Shown here piece by piece: positions 9,753 to 19,626 of a stretch of 64,000 bases of DNA. Source of the DNA: Caulobacter rhizosphaerae (GTDB taxonomy: Bacteria; Pseudomonadota; Alphaproteobacteria; Caulobacterales; Caulobacteraceae). The stretch is from the NCBI RefSeq assembly GCF_010977555.1, contig NZ_CP048815.1, forward strand, positions 1 to 64,000. Reading direction: 5' to 3'. Every line of letters starts with the position of its first letter. Within the stretch, counting starts at the first letter, position 1. Both the position numbers and the translations under genes were made by a program. A model generated the notes under the pieces. The model saw only the letters and a list, made by a program, of their open reading frames with translations. It was not told the origin of the DNA and ran no database searches.

Positions 9753-12452
9753 ATGAACGCCCCCGCCTCCCCCGCTGTCCAGACCTATGACGCCACCGGC
9801 GCGACGCCGGTGATGCAGCAGTTCTTCGAGATGAAGGCGCGGCAGCCCGACGCCCTGATCTTCTTCCGCATGGGCGATTTCTACGAGCTGTTCTTCGACG
9901 ACGCCTACAAGGCCGCCGCCGCCCTGGGCATCAGCCAGACCTTCCGCGGCACCCACAACGGCCAGCCCATCCCGATGGCCGGCGTGCCGCAGCACGCGGC
10001 CGAGGCCTATCTGTCCAAGCTGATCCGCATGGGCTTCAAGGTCGCCGTCTGCGAGCAGATGGAAGACCCGGCCGAGGCCAAGAAGCGCGGCTCCAAGTCG
10101 GTGGTCCGCCGCGACATCGTCCGGGTGGTCACCCCCGGCACCCTGACCGAGGACGGCCTGCTGGACGCGCGCGGCGCCAATCGCCTGGCCGCCGTGGCCG
10201 TGCGGGCCGGCCAGGCGGCCGTGGCGGCGGTCGAGCTGTCGACCGGCGAGGTCGAGTGCTTCCTGGTCGCCAAGGACGCCGTGGCCGCGATCCTGGCCGC
10301 TCTCGCCCCCTCCGAGACCCTGGTCGCCGACCGGCTGCTGTCGGACGAGCACCTGTCCCAGACCCTGAAGATCTGCGGCGGCCTGATCCAGCCCATGCCC
10401 TCGGCCCTGTCCGAGCCGCAGGCCTCGGAGACCCGCGTCAAGCGGCTGTACGGCGTCGACACCCTGGACGGCTTCGGCGGCCTGTCGTCGGCCGAGATCG
10501 GGGCCCTGGGCCTGATCGCCGCCCACCTGGAAATGACCCAGGCCGGCAAGCTGCCGGCCCTGCGCGCCCCGCGCCGCGCCGCCGAGGCCGACGTGATGGC
10601 CATCGATCCGGCCACCCGCTCCAGCCTGGAGATCGACCGCACCCAGGGCGGCGACCGAAACGGCTCGCTGCTGGCCTGCATCGACCGCACCGTGACCGCC
10701 GGCGGGGCCCGCCTGCTGGCCTCGCGCCTGGCCCGGCCGCTGCTCGACTCGGCCGCCATCGACGCCCGGCTGGACGCGGTGGAATGGTTCGTCGACCACC
10801 GCACCCTGCGCGAACGCCTGCGCGAGGTGCTGAAGGGGGCCGGCGACATGGCCCGCGCCCTGTCCCGCCTGGCCCTGGGACGCGGCGGCCCGCGCGACCT
10901 GGGCTGCCTGAAGGACGGCCTGAAGACCGGCGAGAAGCTGGCCGGCATGGTCGGCGGGACCAGCGACCCGCTGTCGCCGCCGCCCGCCGAACTGGAAGCG
11001 GCGCTGAAGGCCCTGACCCCGTCGCTGCAGGTGGGGCTGTCGCGGCTGCTGGACGCCCTGGAAGTGGGCCTGGGCCCCGACCTGCCGGCCCTGGCCCGTG
11101 ACGGCGGATTCGTCGCCCCTGGCGTGCGGCCCGAGCTGGACCAGGCCCGGGCCCTGCGCGACGACAGCCGCCGGGTGGTGGCCGCGCTCGAGACCCGCCT
11201 GTGCCAGGAAAGCGGCGTGCCGCTGAAGATCCGCCACAACGGCGTGCTCGGCTATTTCGTCGAGGCCACGGCCGGCAAGGCCGACCCGCTGTTCCAGCCG
11301 CCGCTGAACGCCACGTTCATCCACCGCCAGACCCTGGCCAACCAGGTGCGGTTCACCACCGTCGAGCTGGCGGACCTGGACGCCCGCATCGCCCAGGCGG
11401 CCGAGCGGGCCTTGGCCATGGAGGTCGCGGCCTTCGAGGACTGGCGCGCCGAGGCCGTGGCCCAGGCCGAGCCGATCCAGCTGGCCGCCGAGGCCCTGGC
11501 CCGGCTGGACGTCGCCGCCGCCCTGGCCGAATGGGCCGAGGACGCCGGCGCCGTGCGCCCGACCGTCGACAGGTCCCTGGCCTTCGAGGCCCGCGCCGCC
11601 CGCCACCCGGTGGTCGAGGCCGCGGTCAAGCGGGCCGGCGATCCCTACACCCCCAACGACTGCCGCCTGGACGCGGCCGGCGAGGCGGGGGCGCGGCTGT
11701 CGATCGTCACCGGGCCGAACATGGCCGGTAAGTCGACCTTCCTGCGCCAGAACGCCCTGCTGGCCATCCTGGCCCAGTCCGGCTGCTACGTGCCGGCCAA
11801 GTCCCTGCGCCTGGGCGTCGTCGACCGCCTGTTCAGTCGCGTCGGGGCCGGCGACGACCTGGCCCGCGGCCGCTCGACCTTCATGATGGAGATGGTCGAG
11901 ACCGCCGCCATCCTCACCCAGGCCAGCCCGCGCAGCCTGGTGATCCTGGACGAGATCGGTCGGGGCACGGCCACCTATGACGGCCTGGCCATCGCCTGGG
12001 CCTGCGCCGAGGCCCTGCACGACGTCAACCGCTGCCGGGCGCTTTTCGCCACCCACTATCACGAGCTGGCCACGCTGGAGACGCGGATGGCCCATGTCTC
12101 GAACCTGTCCCTGCGGGCCAAGGAGTGGAACGGCGACCTGGTCTTCCTGCACGAGGCCGCCGCCGGCCCCGCCGACCGCTCGTACGGCGTCCAGGTGGCC
12201 AAGCTGGCCGGCGTGCCGCCGCAGGTCGTGGCCCGCGCCAAGGAGGTGCTCGACCGCTTGGAGAGCAAGACCGAATCGCCGGCTAGGCTGGACGAACTGC
12301 CGCTGTTCGCCGCCTCGGCCCCCGTCGCGGCGCCCGTCCAGGCGGCGCCCAGCCGCACCGACGCGGCTCTGGCCGACCTGGATGTCGACGGCATGAGCCC
12401 CCGCGAGGCGCTGGACGCCCTCTACCGTCTTAAGGCTCTGCTCAAGACCTGA
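9753..12452 (+). CDS. mutS: DNA mismatch repair protein MutS
   Basis: MutS recognises mismatches and small loops and starts methyl-independent or MutL-dependent repair. The 899-residue protein starts with a mismatch-binding domain holding the intercalating Phe/Glu motif (GDFYELF near residue 45). It then has connector, lever and clamp domains and the C-terminal ATPase with Walker A GPNMAGKST at 654-662 and Walker B LVILDEIGRGT. A helix-rich C-terminal tail follows a proline/alanine linker. Length is near that of other alphaproteobacterial MutS. It follows the DUF3800 insertion and precedes glnD. Confidence 0.98.
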   Translation: MNAPASPAVQTYDATGATPVMQQFFEMKARQPDALIFFRMGDFYELFFDDAYKAAAALGISQTFRGTHNGQPIPMAGVPQHAAEAYLSKLIRMGFKVAVCEQMEDPAEAKKRGSKSVVRRDIVRVVTPGTLTEDGLLDARGANRLAAVAVRAGQAAVAAVELSTGEVECFLVAKDAVAAILAALAPSETLVADRLLSDEHLSQTLKICGGLIQPMPSALSEPQASETRVKRLYGVDTLDGFGGLSSAEIGALGLIAAHLEMTQAGKLPALRAPRRAAEADVMAIDPATRSSLEIDRTQGGDRNGSLLACIDRTVTAGGARLLASRLARPLLDSAAIDARLDAVEWFVDHRTLRERLREVLKGAGDMARALSRLALGRGGPRDLGCLKDGLKTGEKLAGMVGGTSDPLSPPPAELEAALKALTPSLQVGLSRLLDALEVGLGPDLPALARDGGFVAPGVRPELDQARALRDDSRRVVAALETRLCQESGVPLKIRHNGVLGYFVEATAGKADPLFQPPLNATFIHRQTLANQVRFTTVELADLDARIAQAAERALAMEVAAFEDWRAEAVAQAEPIQLAAEALARLDVAAALAEWAEDAGAVRPTVDRSLAFEARAARHPVVEAAVKRAGDPYTPNDCRLDAAGEAGARLSIVTGPNMAGKSTFLRQNALLAILAQSGCYVPAKSLRLGVVDRLFSRVGAGDDLARGRSTFMMEMVETAAILTQASPRSLVILDEIGRGTATYDGLAIAWACAEALHDVNRCRALFATHYHELATLETRMAHVSNLSLRAKEWNGDLVFLHEAAAGPADRSYGVQVAKLAGVPPQVVARAKEVLDRLESKTESPARLDELPLFAASAPVAAPVQAAPSRTDAALADLDVDGMSPREALDALYRLKALLKT

Positions 12453-12523
12453 CATCGTATAGTGAAGGCGGCGGCGCGCCGGGAGGGTTCGACGCGCACG
12501 CCCGGGAACCCCATATAGCCGCC

Positions 12524-15349
12524 ATGCCCCGTCGCCTTCGTCCTACCCCGCTGGAACATGTCGTCGACGGCCACGCCCTGCGCGCCCGGCTGTCGGCCGC
12601 CGCCCTCGACCTGATCGGCGACGAGGCCGGCCAGCGGGCCCGGGCCATCGAGATCCTGAAACAGGCGCTGTTTCGCGGCCGGATGATCGCCAAGGAGCGG
12701 CTGGAGAACGGGGCCGGCGGCCTGGAGACGGCCCGCCTGCTCAGCGGCGTGACCGACGAGGTGATCACCGCCCTCTACGATTTCACCACCGTCCACGTGT
12801 TCCGGGCCCGCAACCCGACCGAGGGCGAGCGCCTGTGCCTGCTCGCCGTCGGTGGCTACGGCCGGCGCACCCTGGCGCCGTTCAGCGACATCGACCTGCT
12901 GTTCCTGCGCCCCTACAAGCAGACGCCGCACGCCGAGAGCGTGATAGAGTACATGCTGTATGCGCTGTGGGACCTGGGCTTCAAGGTCGGCCACGCCTCG
13001 CGGACCATCGAGGAGTGCGTCAAGCTCTCCCGGGAAGACTACACGATCCGCACCTCGATCCTGGAGGCCCGCCGCCTGACCGGCGACGAGCGCCTGGCCG
13101 ACGAGCTGAAGAAGCGCTTCCGCGACGACGTCATGAAGGGCACCGGCGCGGCCTTCGTCGCGGCCAAGCTGAAGGAGCGCGACGACCGCCAGGCCCGGGC
13201 CGGCGCCAGCCGCTACATGGTCGAGCCCAACGTCAAGGAGGGCAAGGGCGGCCTGCGCGACCTGCACACCCTGATGTGGATCGCCGAATATCTGCACCCG
13301 GTCGACCGGCCCGAGGACGTGTTCCTGCTGGAGGTGTTCGACCGCCGCGAGGCCAAGGGCTTCATCCGCGCCTTCGACTTCCTGCACGCCGTCCGCGCCC
13401 ACCTGCACTTCGCCACCGGCCGGCCCGAGGAGCGCCTGACCTTCGACCTGCAGCCGGAGATCGCTCGCCGCATGGGCTATGGCGACCGCGGCGACGCCCC
13501 GGCCGTCGAGCGCTTCATGCGCCGCTACTTCCTGGTGGCCAAGGACGTCGGCGCCCTGACCCGCGCCTTCTCGGCCAAGCTGGAGGCCGAGCACTTCAAG
13601 CACGAGCCCAAGGGCATTTCCCGCTTCCTGCCCGGCGGCGGCCGGCCCAAGCGCAAGGCCCTGGACGTGGCCGGCTTCTACGAGGACGGCGGGCGGCTGA
13701 ACATCGACGGCCCGGTGGTGTTCGAGCGCGACCCCGTCAATCTGATCCGCCTGTTCAAGACCGCCGACGAGCGCGACCTGGACCTGCACCCCGACGCCTT
13801 CACCGCGGTGACCCGCAACCTGAACCTGATCACCTCGAAGGTCCGGCGCGACCCGCAGGCGACCAAGGCCTTCCTGCAGCTGCTGGCCTACGGCAAGCGC
13901 AGCTATCGCACCCTGACCCTGATGAACGACGCCGGCGTGCTGGGCCGCTTCATCCCCGAGTTCGGTCGCGTCGTCGCCCAGATGCAGTTCAACATGTACC
14001 ACTCCTACACGGTGGATGAGCACACCCTGCGGGCCGTGGGCCTGATCGGCGACATGGCCGCCGGCCGCCTGGTCGACGACCACCCGCTGGCCGTCTCGAT
14101 CATGCCGCTGATCGAAGACCGCGAAGCGCTGTTCCTGGCCATGCTGCTGCACGACACCGGCAAGGGCGGGGTCGGCGGTCAGGAGAAGGCCGGGGCCCGC
14201 AGCGCCCGCAGCGCCTGCGAGCGCCTGGGCGTCGACCGGCTGAAGGTCGAGCTGGTGGCCTGGCTGGTCGAGAACCACCTGGTCATGAGCGACTTCGCCC
14301 AGAAGCGCGACGTGGCCGACCCCGGCACGGTCGCCGCCTTCGCCCGCATCGTCGAGAACCCCGAGCGCCTGCGCCTGCTGCTGGTGATCACCGTCGCCGA
14401 CATCCGCGCCGTGGGCCCGGGCGTCTGGAACGGCTGGAAAGGCCAGCTGCTGCGCGAGCTCTACAACGCCACCGAGGCGGTGTTCCGGGGCGGCCGCGGC
14501 AGCGACGCCGCCGCCAACGTCCAGCGCCACCAGGAGGCGGCCGCCGAGGCGGCGCGCGAAGCCCTGGTCCAGGCCGACCCGGCCGCCAAGGGCTGGGCCC
14601 AGGCCATGGAGGCGGCCTATTTCGGGGCGTTCTCGCTGGACGACCTGAAGGCCCATGCCGAACTGGCCCGCCGCGCGGCGATCCAGGGCGGGGCCGCCGC
14701 CGAGGGCCGGGTGCCCGTCGGCGCCAACGCCGCCGAGATCGTGATCGCCGCCAAGGACCGCCGCGGCCTGTTCGCCGACCTGGCCCTGGCCATCTCGTCC
14801 CTGGGCGGCAACGTCGTCGGGGCCCGGGTCTTCACCTCGCGCCAGGGCCAGGCCCTGGATGTGTTCCATGTGCAGGACGTGACCGGCGCGGCCCTGGGCT
14901 GCGAGAACCCTCGCGCCCTGCGCCGCCTAGCCGACGCCCTGGAGGCGGCCGGCCGCGGCGAGCCCCTGGCCGTCGAACCCCGGCGCGGCGCGGAGCTGTC
15001 GCGCACCGCCGCCTTCTCGATCGCCCCCACGGTGGTGGTCGACAACGAAGCCTCCAACGAGGCCACGGTGGTCGAGGCCTCGGGCCGCGACCGCCCCGGC
15101 CTGCTGCAGGCCCTGGCCCGCACCCTGGCCGACAACGGCCTGTCCATCCAGTCGGCCCACATCGACGGCTACGGCGAGCGGGCGGTCGACGCCTTCTATG
15201 TCCAGACGGCCGAAGGCGGAAAGGTCGAGGAGGCGCGGAAGATCACGGCGCTGAAGGCGGACCTGCTGGCGGCCCTGGAGCAGAACGAGGCTGGCGCGCC
15301 GAACACCCGTCCGGGTCTGAAGCGGGCGCGGGCCAGCGTGGCGCGGTAG
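12524..15349 (+). CDS. glnD: PII uridylyltransferase / uridylyl-removing enzyme
   Basis: GlnD senses glutamine and adds or removes UMP on the PII proteins, which control glutamine synthetase and nitrogen genes. The 941-residue product has the nucleotidyltransferase motif GGYGRRTLAPFSDIDLL near 110-127, with the metal-binding Asp pair. The HD hydrolase domain follows (HTLRAVG, later MLLHDTGKG), and two C-terminal ACT domains start near EIVIAAKDRRGL and ATVVEASGRDRPGL. All four parts expected of GlnD are present. It lies 71 bases after mutS on the same strand and may be co-transcribed. Confidence 0.97.
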   Translation: MPRRLRPTPLEHVVDGHALRARLSAAALDLIGDEAGQRARAIEILKQALFRGRMIAKERLENGAGGLETARLLSGVTDEVITALYDFTTVHVFRARNPTEGERLCLLAVGGYGRRTLAPFSDIDLLFLRPYKQTPHAESVIEYMLYALWDLGFKVGHASRTIEECVKLSREDYTIRTSILEARRLTGDERLADELKKRFRDDVMKGTGAAFVAAKLKERDDRQARAGASRYMVEPNVKEGKGGLRDLHTLMWIAEYLHPVDRPEDVFLLEVFDRREAKGFIRAFDFLHAVRAHLHFATGRPEERLTFDLQPEIARRMGYGDRGDAPAVERFMRRYFLVAKDVGALTRAFSAKLEAEHFKHEPKGISRFLPGGGRPKRKALDVAGFYEDGGRLNIDGPVVFERDPVNLIRLFKTADERDLDLHPDAFTAVTRNLNLITSKVRRDPQATKAFLQLLAYGKRSYRTLTLMNDAGVLGRFIPEFGRVVAQMQFNMYHSYTVDEHTLRAVGLIGDMAAGRLVDDHPLAVSIMPLIEDREALFLAMLLHDTGKGGVGGQEKAGARSARSACERLGVDRLKVELVAWLVENHLVMSDFAQKRDVADPGTVAAFARIVENPERLRLLLVITVADIRAVGPGVWNGWKGQLLRELYNATEAVFRGGRGSDAAANVQRHQEAAAEAAREALVQADPAAKGWAQAMEAAYFGAFSLDDLKAHAELARRAAIQGGAAAEGRVPVGANAAEIVIAAKDRRGLFADLALAISSLGGNVVGARVFTSRQGQALDVFHVQDVTGAALGCENPRALRRLADALEAAGRGEPLAVEPRRGAELSRTAAFSIAPTVVVDNEASNEATVVEASGRDRPGLLQALARTLADNGLSIQSAHIDGYGERAVDAFYVQTAEGGKVEEARKITALKADLLAALEQNEAGAPNTRPGLKRARASVAR

Positions 15350-15392
15350 GGCGGCGGAGGCCTGCTTCGAAATCCCCGGGGGGAGCCGGGGA

Positions 15393-16019
15393 TCAAGTGT
15401 TCACCCCTTCGTGCGAACGCTCCATGGCGCGCTTGTAGGCGTCGCGGCCGGTGGTGCGGGCGAGGTAGGCCTGTTCGGCGTCGCCAAGGGCGATCCCGCA
15501 GTTTCGTTGGCCCAGGTTCAGGGCGTAGGTCACCGAGATGTCGGCGGCCGTGAAAGCCTCGCCGGCGAGGTAGGGCGAGTCGGCAAGCCGTTGGCTGACA
15601 AGCTTCAGCCGCTTCTGGAACGACCGCAGACACCAGGTCGCGCCCCAGTTCTCCCGCTCGGCGTCGGGCGCGATGAAGCGGCTGACGACGACGGGCATCA
15701 TCAGGGTCGCGAGGCCGGCTTCGCCCAGGTGCAGAAATTGCTGGTAGGCGGGGAAGGTCGGATCCTGTGGCGAGGGCGCCAGCGGCGTCGGCCCGTAACG
15801 GGCCATCAGGTATTCCATGATCGCGATCGACTCGACCATGACGACGTCCCCGTCCTGGATCGCCGGGATGTAGTCGGCGGGGTTGACCGCCAGGAACGCG
15901 GGGTCCTGCTCGGCGGCCAGCATGTCCACCTGTCGCACGCGATAGGGAAGGCCCATCTCCTCCAGCACCCATACGACCCGGATCGATCGCGAGGTCTGTC
16001 CGCCCCAAACGGTGATCAT
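15393..16019 (-). CDS. Glutathione S-transferase family protein
   Basis: This is a two-domain GST-fold protein of 208 residues. The thioredoxin-like N-terminal domain begins MITVWGGQTSRSIRVVWVLEE and contains the cis-proline region (ADYIPAIQDGD) and the glutathione-contacting ESIAIMEYLM. The C-terminal helical domain has the conserved AGEAFTAADISVTY. The start at 16019 is chosen because the reading begins at the first beta strand and GGAAAGGG lies upstream; an ATG 51 bases earlier is less likely. It is convergent with glnD. GST class and substrate cannot be told. Confidence 0.88.
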   Translation of the reverse strand: MITVWGGQTSRSIRVVWVLEEMGLPYRVRQVDMLAAEQDPAFLAVNPADYIPAIQDGDVVMVESIAIMEYLMARYGPTPLAPSPQDPTFPAYQQFLHLGEAGLATLMMPVVVSRFIAPDAERENWGATWCLRSFQKRLKLVSQRLADSPYLAGEAFTAADISVTYALNLGQRNCGIALGDAEQAYLARTTGRDAYKRAMERSHEGVNT

Positions 16020-16585
16020 GCGCCGGGCCCTTTCCGGGTGTGACTGAGGATCGGCCGTAGCGGACCTCATATGGCCGTCGCGTTCAAGGCCTACGCGAAG
16101 CCCGGCTTCAGCGAGGTCTCTTCACTTTTCGGATTCTCGGAACGTCCGCCTTGCTCAAGCCCCATCAGCCCCGGATGGGGCCGCGCCTGACGGCGCGGTC
16201 CGGCCGGGCGAGGGGGCGGTTGACGATCGCGGCCGGGGACATGCACTCACCCGCAGGCCGAGGATCGATCCGCGACGCCTTGCCGTGAGAGCACGTCCCC
16301 GGCGGTCTATGCTCGGCGCTCAGCGGGCAAAGCTTCCGGATTTCAACGTCCTGAACTTTTTCGACCCTTTTTGATCCCCGCCCCTTCAGACCGCCCGTAT
16401 TCTGTTTGCACCTGAAGGCACGGGAAGGGCGCACGTACGGCGACCGAAGCGGTCCGTAGGGGGCAAGGGCTCGCCGCCGAAAATCCTCCGGAAATCCTTC
16501 CCCGGCCGTCGCCGAACCGGGCCAAGCTCAGCCCGCCGCCAAGGCCTCGCTTGACGGCCCCCCGCCCAGGACGCAGAAGCCCCTC
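16020..16585. other. Long intergenic region upstream of murJ
   Basis: This 566-bp gap contains structure but no believable gene. Two adjacent hairpins lie at 16159-16181 (GCCCCATC/GATGGGGC) and 16181-16198 (CCGCGCC/GGCGCGG). A larger 18-nt imperfect inverted repeat has its arms at 16233-16250 and 16285-16302 with GGGGACATGC-type ends. The remaining 280 bases before murJ probably carry its promoter and leader; I could not name a promoter with confidence. Confidence 0.55.
16233..16302. repeat. GGGGACA-type inverted repeat upstream of murJ
   Basis: Two 18-nt arms differ at two positions and enclose 34 bases. The arm ends (GGGGACATGC) match those of the inverted repeat at 18226-18304 and the palindrome at 32663-32690, which suggests one repeat family. 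Confidence 0.6.
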
Positions 16586-18220
16586 GTGACCGACATCGCG
16601 CCCCCCGAAAAGCCCGCCCAGACACCCGACCAGCCCAAGAAGGCCGGCGGCCTGCTGAAATCGTCGGCGATCTATTCCGGCCTGACCCTGGTCAGCCGGT
16701 TTATGGGCTTCGCCCGCGACCTGGCGGTCTCGTACCGGATGGGGGCCAGCGCCACCCCGGCCGCCGACGCCTACAACGCCGCCCTGGCCTTCCCCAACCT
16801 GTTCCGCCGGTTCTTCGCCGAGGGGGCCTTCGCCGCCGCCTTCGTGCCCGCCTACGCCAAGTCGCTGCAGCGCGACGGCGAGGAGACGGCCGACATCCTG
16901 GCCGCCGACGCCATGGCCACCCTGGCAGCCTCGACCATCGTCATCACCATCGTCTGCCAACTGGCCATGCCCTGGCTGATGATGCTGATCAGCCCCGGCT
17001 TCGGCTGGGGCACCGAGAAGTACAAGCTGGCGGTTCTGCTGACCCAGATCACCATGCCCTACCTGCCGTGCATGGCGATCGTCGCCCACCTGTCGGGGGT
17101 GCTGAACGCCCGCGACCGCTTCGTGCTGTCGGCCGGGGCGCCGATCCTGCTGAACATCGCCACCCTGGTCTTCATCCTGCCCCAGACCACCGCCGTCGGC
17201 GCCGCCACCTGGGGCTCGGTCGGGGTGATCGTCGCCGGGGTGGCCCAGGTGGCCCTGCTGACCTGGGGCGTCAACAAGTCCGGCGCCAAGGTCCACTGGC
17301 GGCTGCCGCGCCTGACGCCGGAGGTGCGCGAATTGATCGGCAAGGCCATCCCGGGGGCCCTGGCGGCCAGCGCCACCCAGGTCAACATCTTCATCTCCGG
17401 CAACCTGGCCAGCCACGTGCCCGGCGGCCGTTCTTGGTTGGCCACCGCCGACCGCCTGTACCAGCTGCCGCTGGGCCTGGTGGGCGTGGCCATCGGCGTG
17501 GCCCTGCTGCCGCGGCTGTCGCGGGCCGTCAACACCGGCGACGGCGACGACGCCCAGACCGCCATGGACCAGGCCATCACCCTGGCCATGGCCCTGACCA
17601 TCCCGGCCGCTGCGGCCCTGGTGGCCATGCCCGGCTTCCTGTCGGACGCCCTCTACACCCGCGGCCAGTTCACCAGCTTCGACGCCAGCCAGACGGCCTC
17701 GGCCCTGCTGTTCTACGGCCTGGGCACCCCGGCCTTCGTGCTGCAGCAGCTGTACTCCCGAGCCTTCTTCGCCCGCGGCGACACCAAGAGCCCGATGCGC
17801 TTCGCCCTGGTCTCGGTGGCCATGAACATCGGCCTGGGCATCCTGCTGTTCAACCTGGTCGGGGTGAAGGGCATCGCCGCCGCCACGGCCGTGGCCTCGT
17901 GGATCAATGTCGGCCAGATGGCCTTGGGCCTGTCGCGCAAGGGCCACTACAGCCCCTCGCTGCAGACCTGGTCGCGAGTCAGCCGGATCCTGGCCGCCAG
18001 CGTCGCCATGGGCGGCGCGCTGGCCGCCGCCTCGCACTGGCGGCCGCTGATCGAGGCGCCGCTGCGCGAGCTTGGCCTGCGCGGCCACACCCTGGGCGCC
18101 AAGGAATTCGCCCTGCTGCTGACCGTGCTGGTCGGCGCGGCGCTGTACCCGCCCCTGGTCTTCCTGTTCGGCGGCGTGACCCCGTCGGAACTGAAGGGCG
18201 TGCTGAGGCGCGGCAAGTGA
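16586..18220 (+). CDS. murJ: Lipid II flippase MurJ
   Basis: MurJ moves the peptidoglycan precursor lipid II from the inner to the outer face of the cytoplasmic membrane. The 544-residue protein is almost wholly hydrophobic with about 14 membrane segments. It carries typical MviN/MurJ stretches such as RFMGFARDLAVSYRMGAS near the start, FPNLFRRFFAEGAFAAAFVP, and LQQLYSRAFFARGDTKSPM in the C-terminal half. It starts with GTG and has a short polar tail before TM1. It is followed by a large inverted repeat and then trpS. Confidence 0.96.
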   Translation: MTDIAPPEKPAQTPDQPKKAGGLLKSSAIYSGLTLVSRFMGFARDLAVSYRMGASATPAADAYNAALAFPNLFRRFFAEGAFAAAFVPAYAKSLQRDGEETADILAADAMATLAASTIVITIVCQLAMPWLMMLISPGFGWGTEKYKLAVLLTQITMPYLPCMAIVAHLSGVLNARDRFVLSAGAPILLNIATLVFILPQTTAVGAATWGSVGVIVAGVAQVALLTWGVNKSGAKVHWRLPRLTPEVRELIGKAIPGALAASATQVNIFISGNLASHVPGGRSWLATADRLYQLPLGLVGVAIGVALLPRLSRAVNTGDGDDAQTAMDQAITLAMALTIPAAAALVAMPGFLSDALYTRGQFTSFDASQTASALLFYGLGTPAFVLQQLYSRAFFARGDTKSPMRFALVSVAMNIGLGILLFNLVGVKGIAAATAVASWINVGQMALGLSRKGHYSPSLQTWSRVSRILAASVAMGGALAAASHWRPLIEAPLRELGLRGHTLGAKEFALLLTVLVGAALYPPLVFLFGGVTPSELKGVLRRGK

Positions 18221-18225
18221 TGGTC

Positions 18226-18304
18226 GGGGGCACGCCCTCGCGGCGTGTCCCCAAATGCAAGCGCCGCACCCGCCGGTGGGGACACGCCGCGAGGGCATGT
18301 CCCC
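18226..18304. repeat. Large near-perfect inverted repeat between murJ and trpS
   Basis: Arms of 27 bases at 18226-18252 and 18278-18304 match at 25 positions and enclose 25 bases. Each arm is itself an imperfect hairpin (GGGGACA...TGTCCCC ends). It begins 5 bases after the murJ stop and may serve as a bidirectional transcript end. There is no T-run. Confidence 0.75.
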
Positions 18305-18475
18305 GGCTGGGGCCTTGCCCTCCACGCCTCGGCCCGGTAACCAGCGTCCATGGCTTCGATCGGTTCTTCCGCGCCGCGATGGCGCAGCTTTCTCTGATCC
18401 GTTCCACCGCGCTTCCGGCGCGGTTCGCGTTCTCACGCGCCCGCCATGCCCGTTTCAAGTTCCAAGGCTGAAGCC

Positions 18476-19510
<1,035 letters not shown>

Positions 19511-19517
19511 ACGCCCT

Positions 19518-19620
19518 GCGTCCTTCGAGGCCCGCTTCGCGGGCGCCTCAGGATGAGGAATTCAGTGCAAAGAGATCCTCATCCTGAGGTGCGAGGCGAA
19601 GCCGAGCCTCGAAGGACGCA
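19518..19620. repeat. Imperfect-palindrome repeat, family B, copy 1
   Basis: The element has perfect 15-nt end arms (TGCGTCCTTCGAGGC and its complement) and internal arms CCTCAGGATGAGG and CCTCATCCTGAGG. A second copy of the same sequence family is at 32743-32844. Here it lies between the convergent trpS and CYP153 genes. Confidence 0.85.
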
Positions 19621-19626
19621 CCGCGC

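Noticed and set aside
9526..9756. Small frame before mutS
   Set aside because: It lies in the A/T-rich insertion flank, runs into mutS, and shows no coding signal.
16165..16434. Small reverse frame in the murJ upstream gap
   Set aside because: It overlaps two hairpins and an inverted repeat, with no Shine-Dalgarno and no native codon use.
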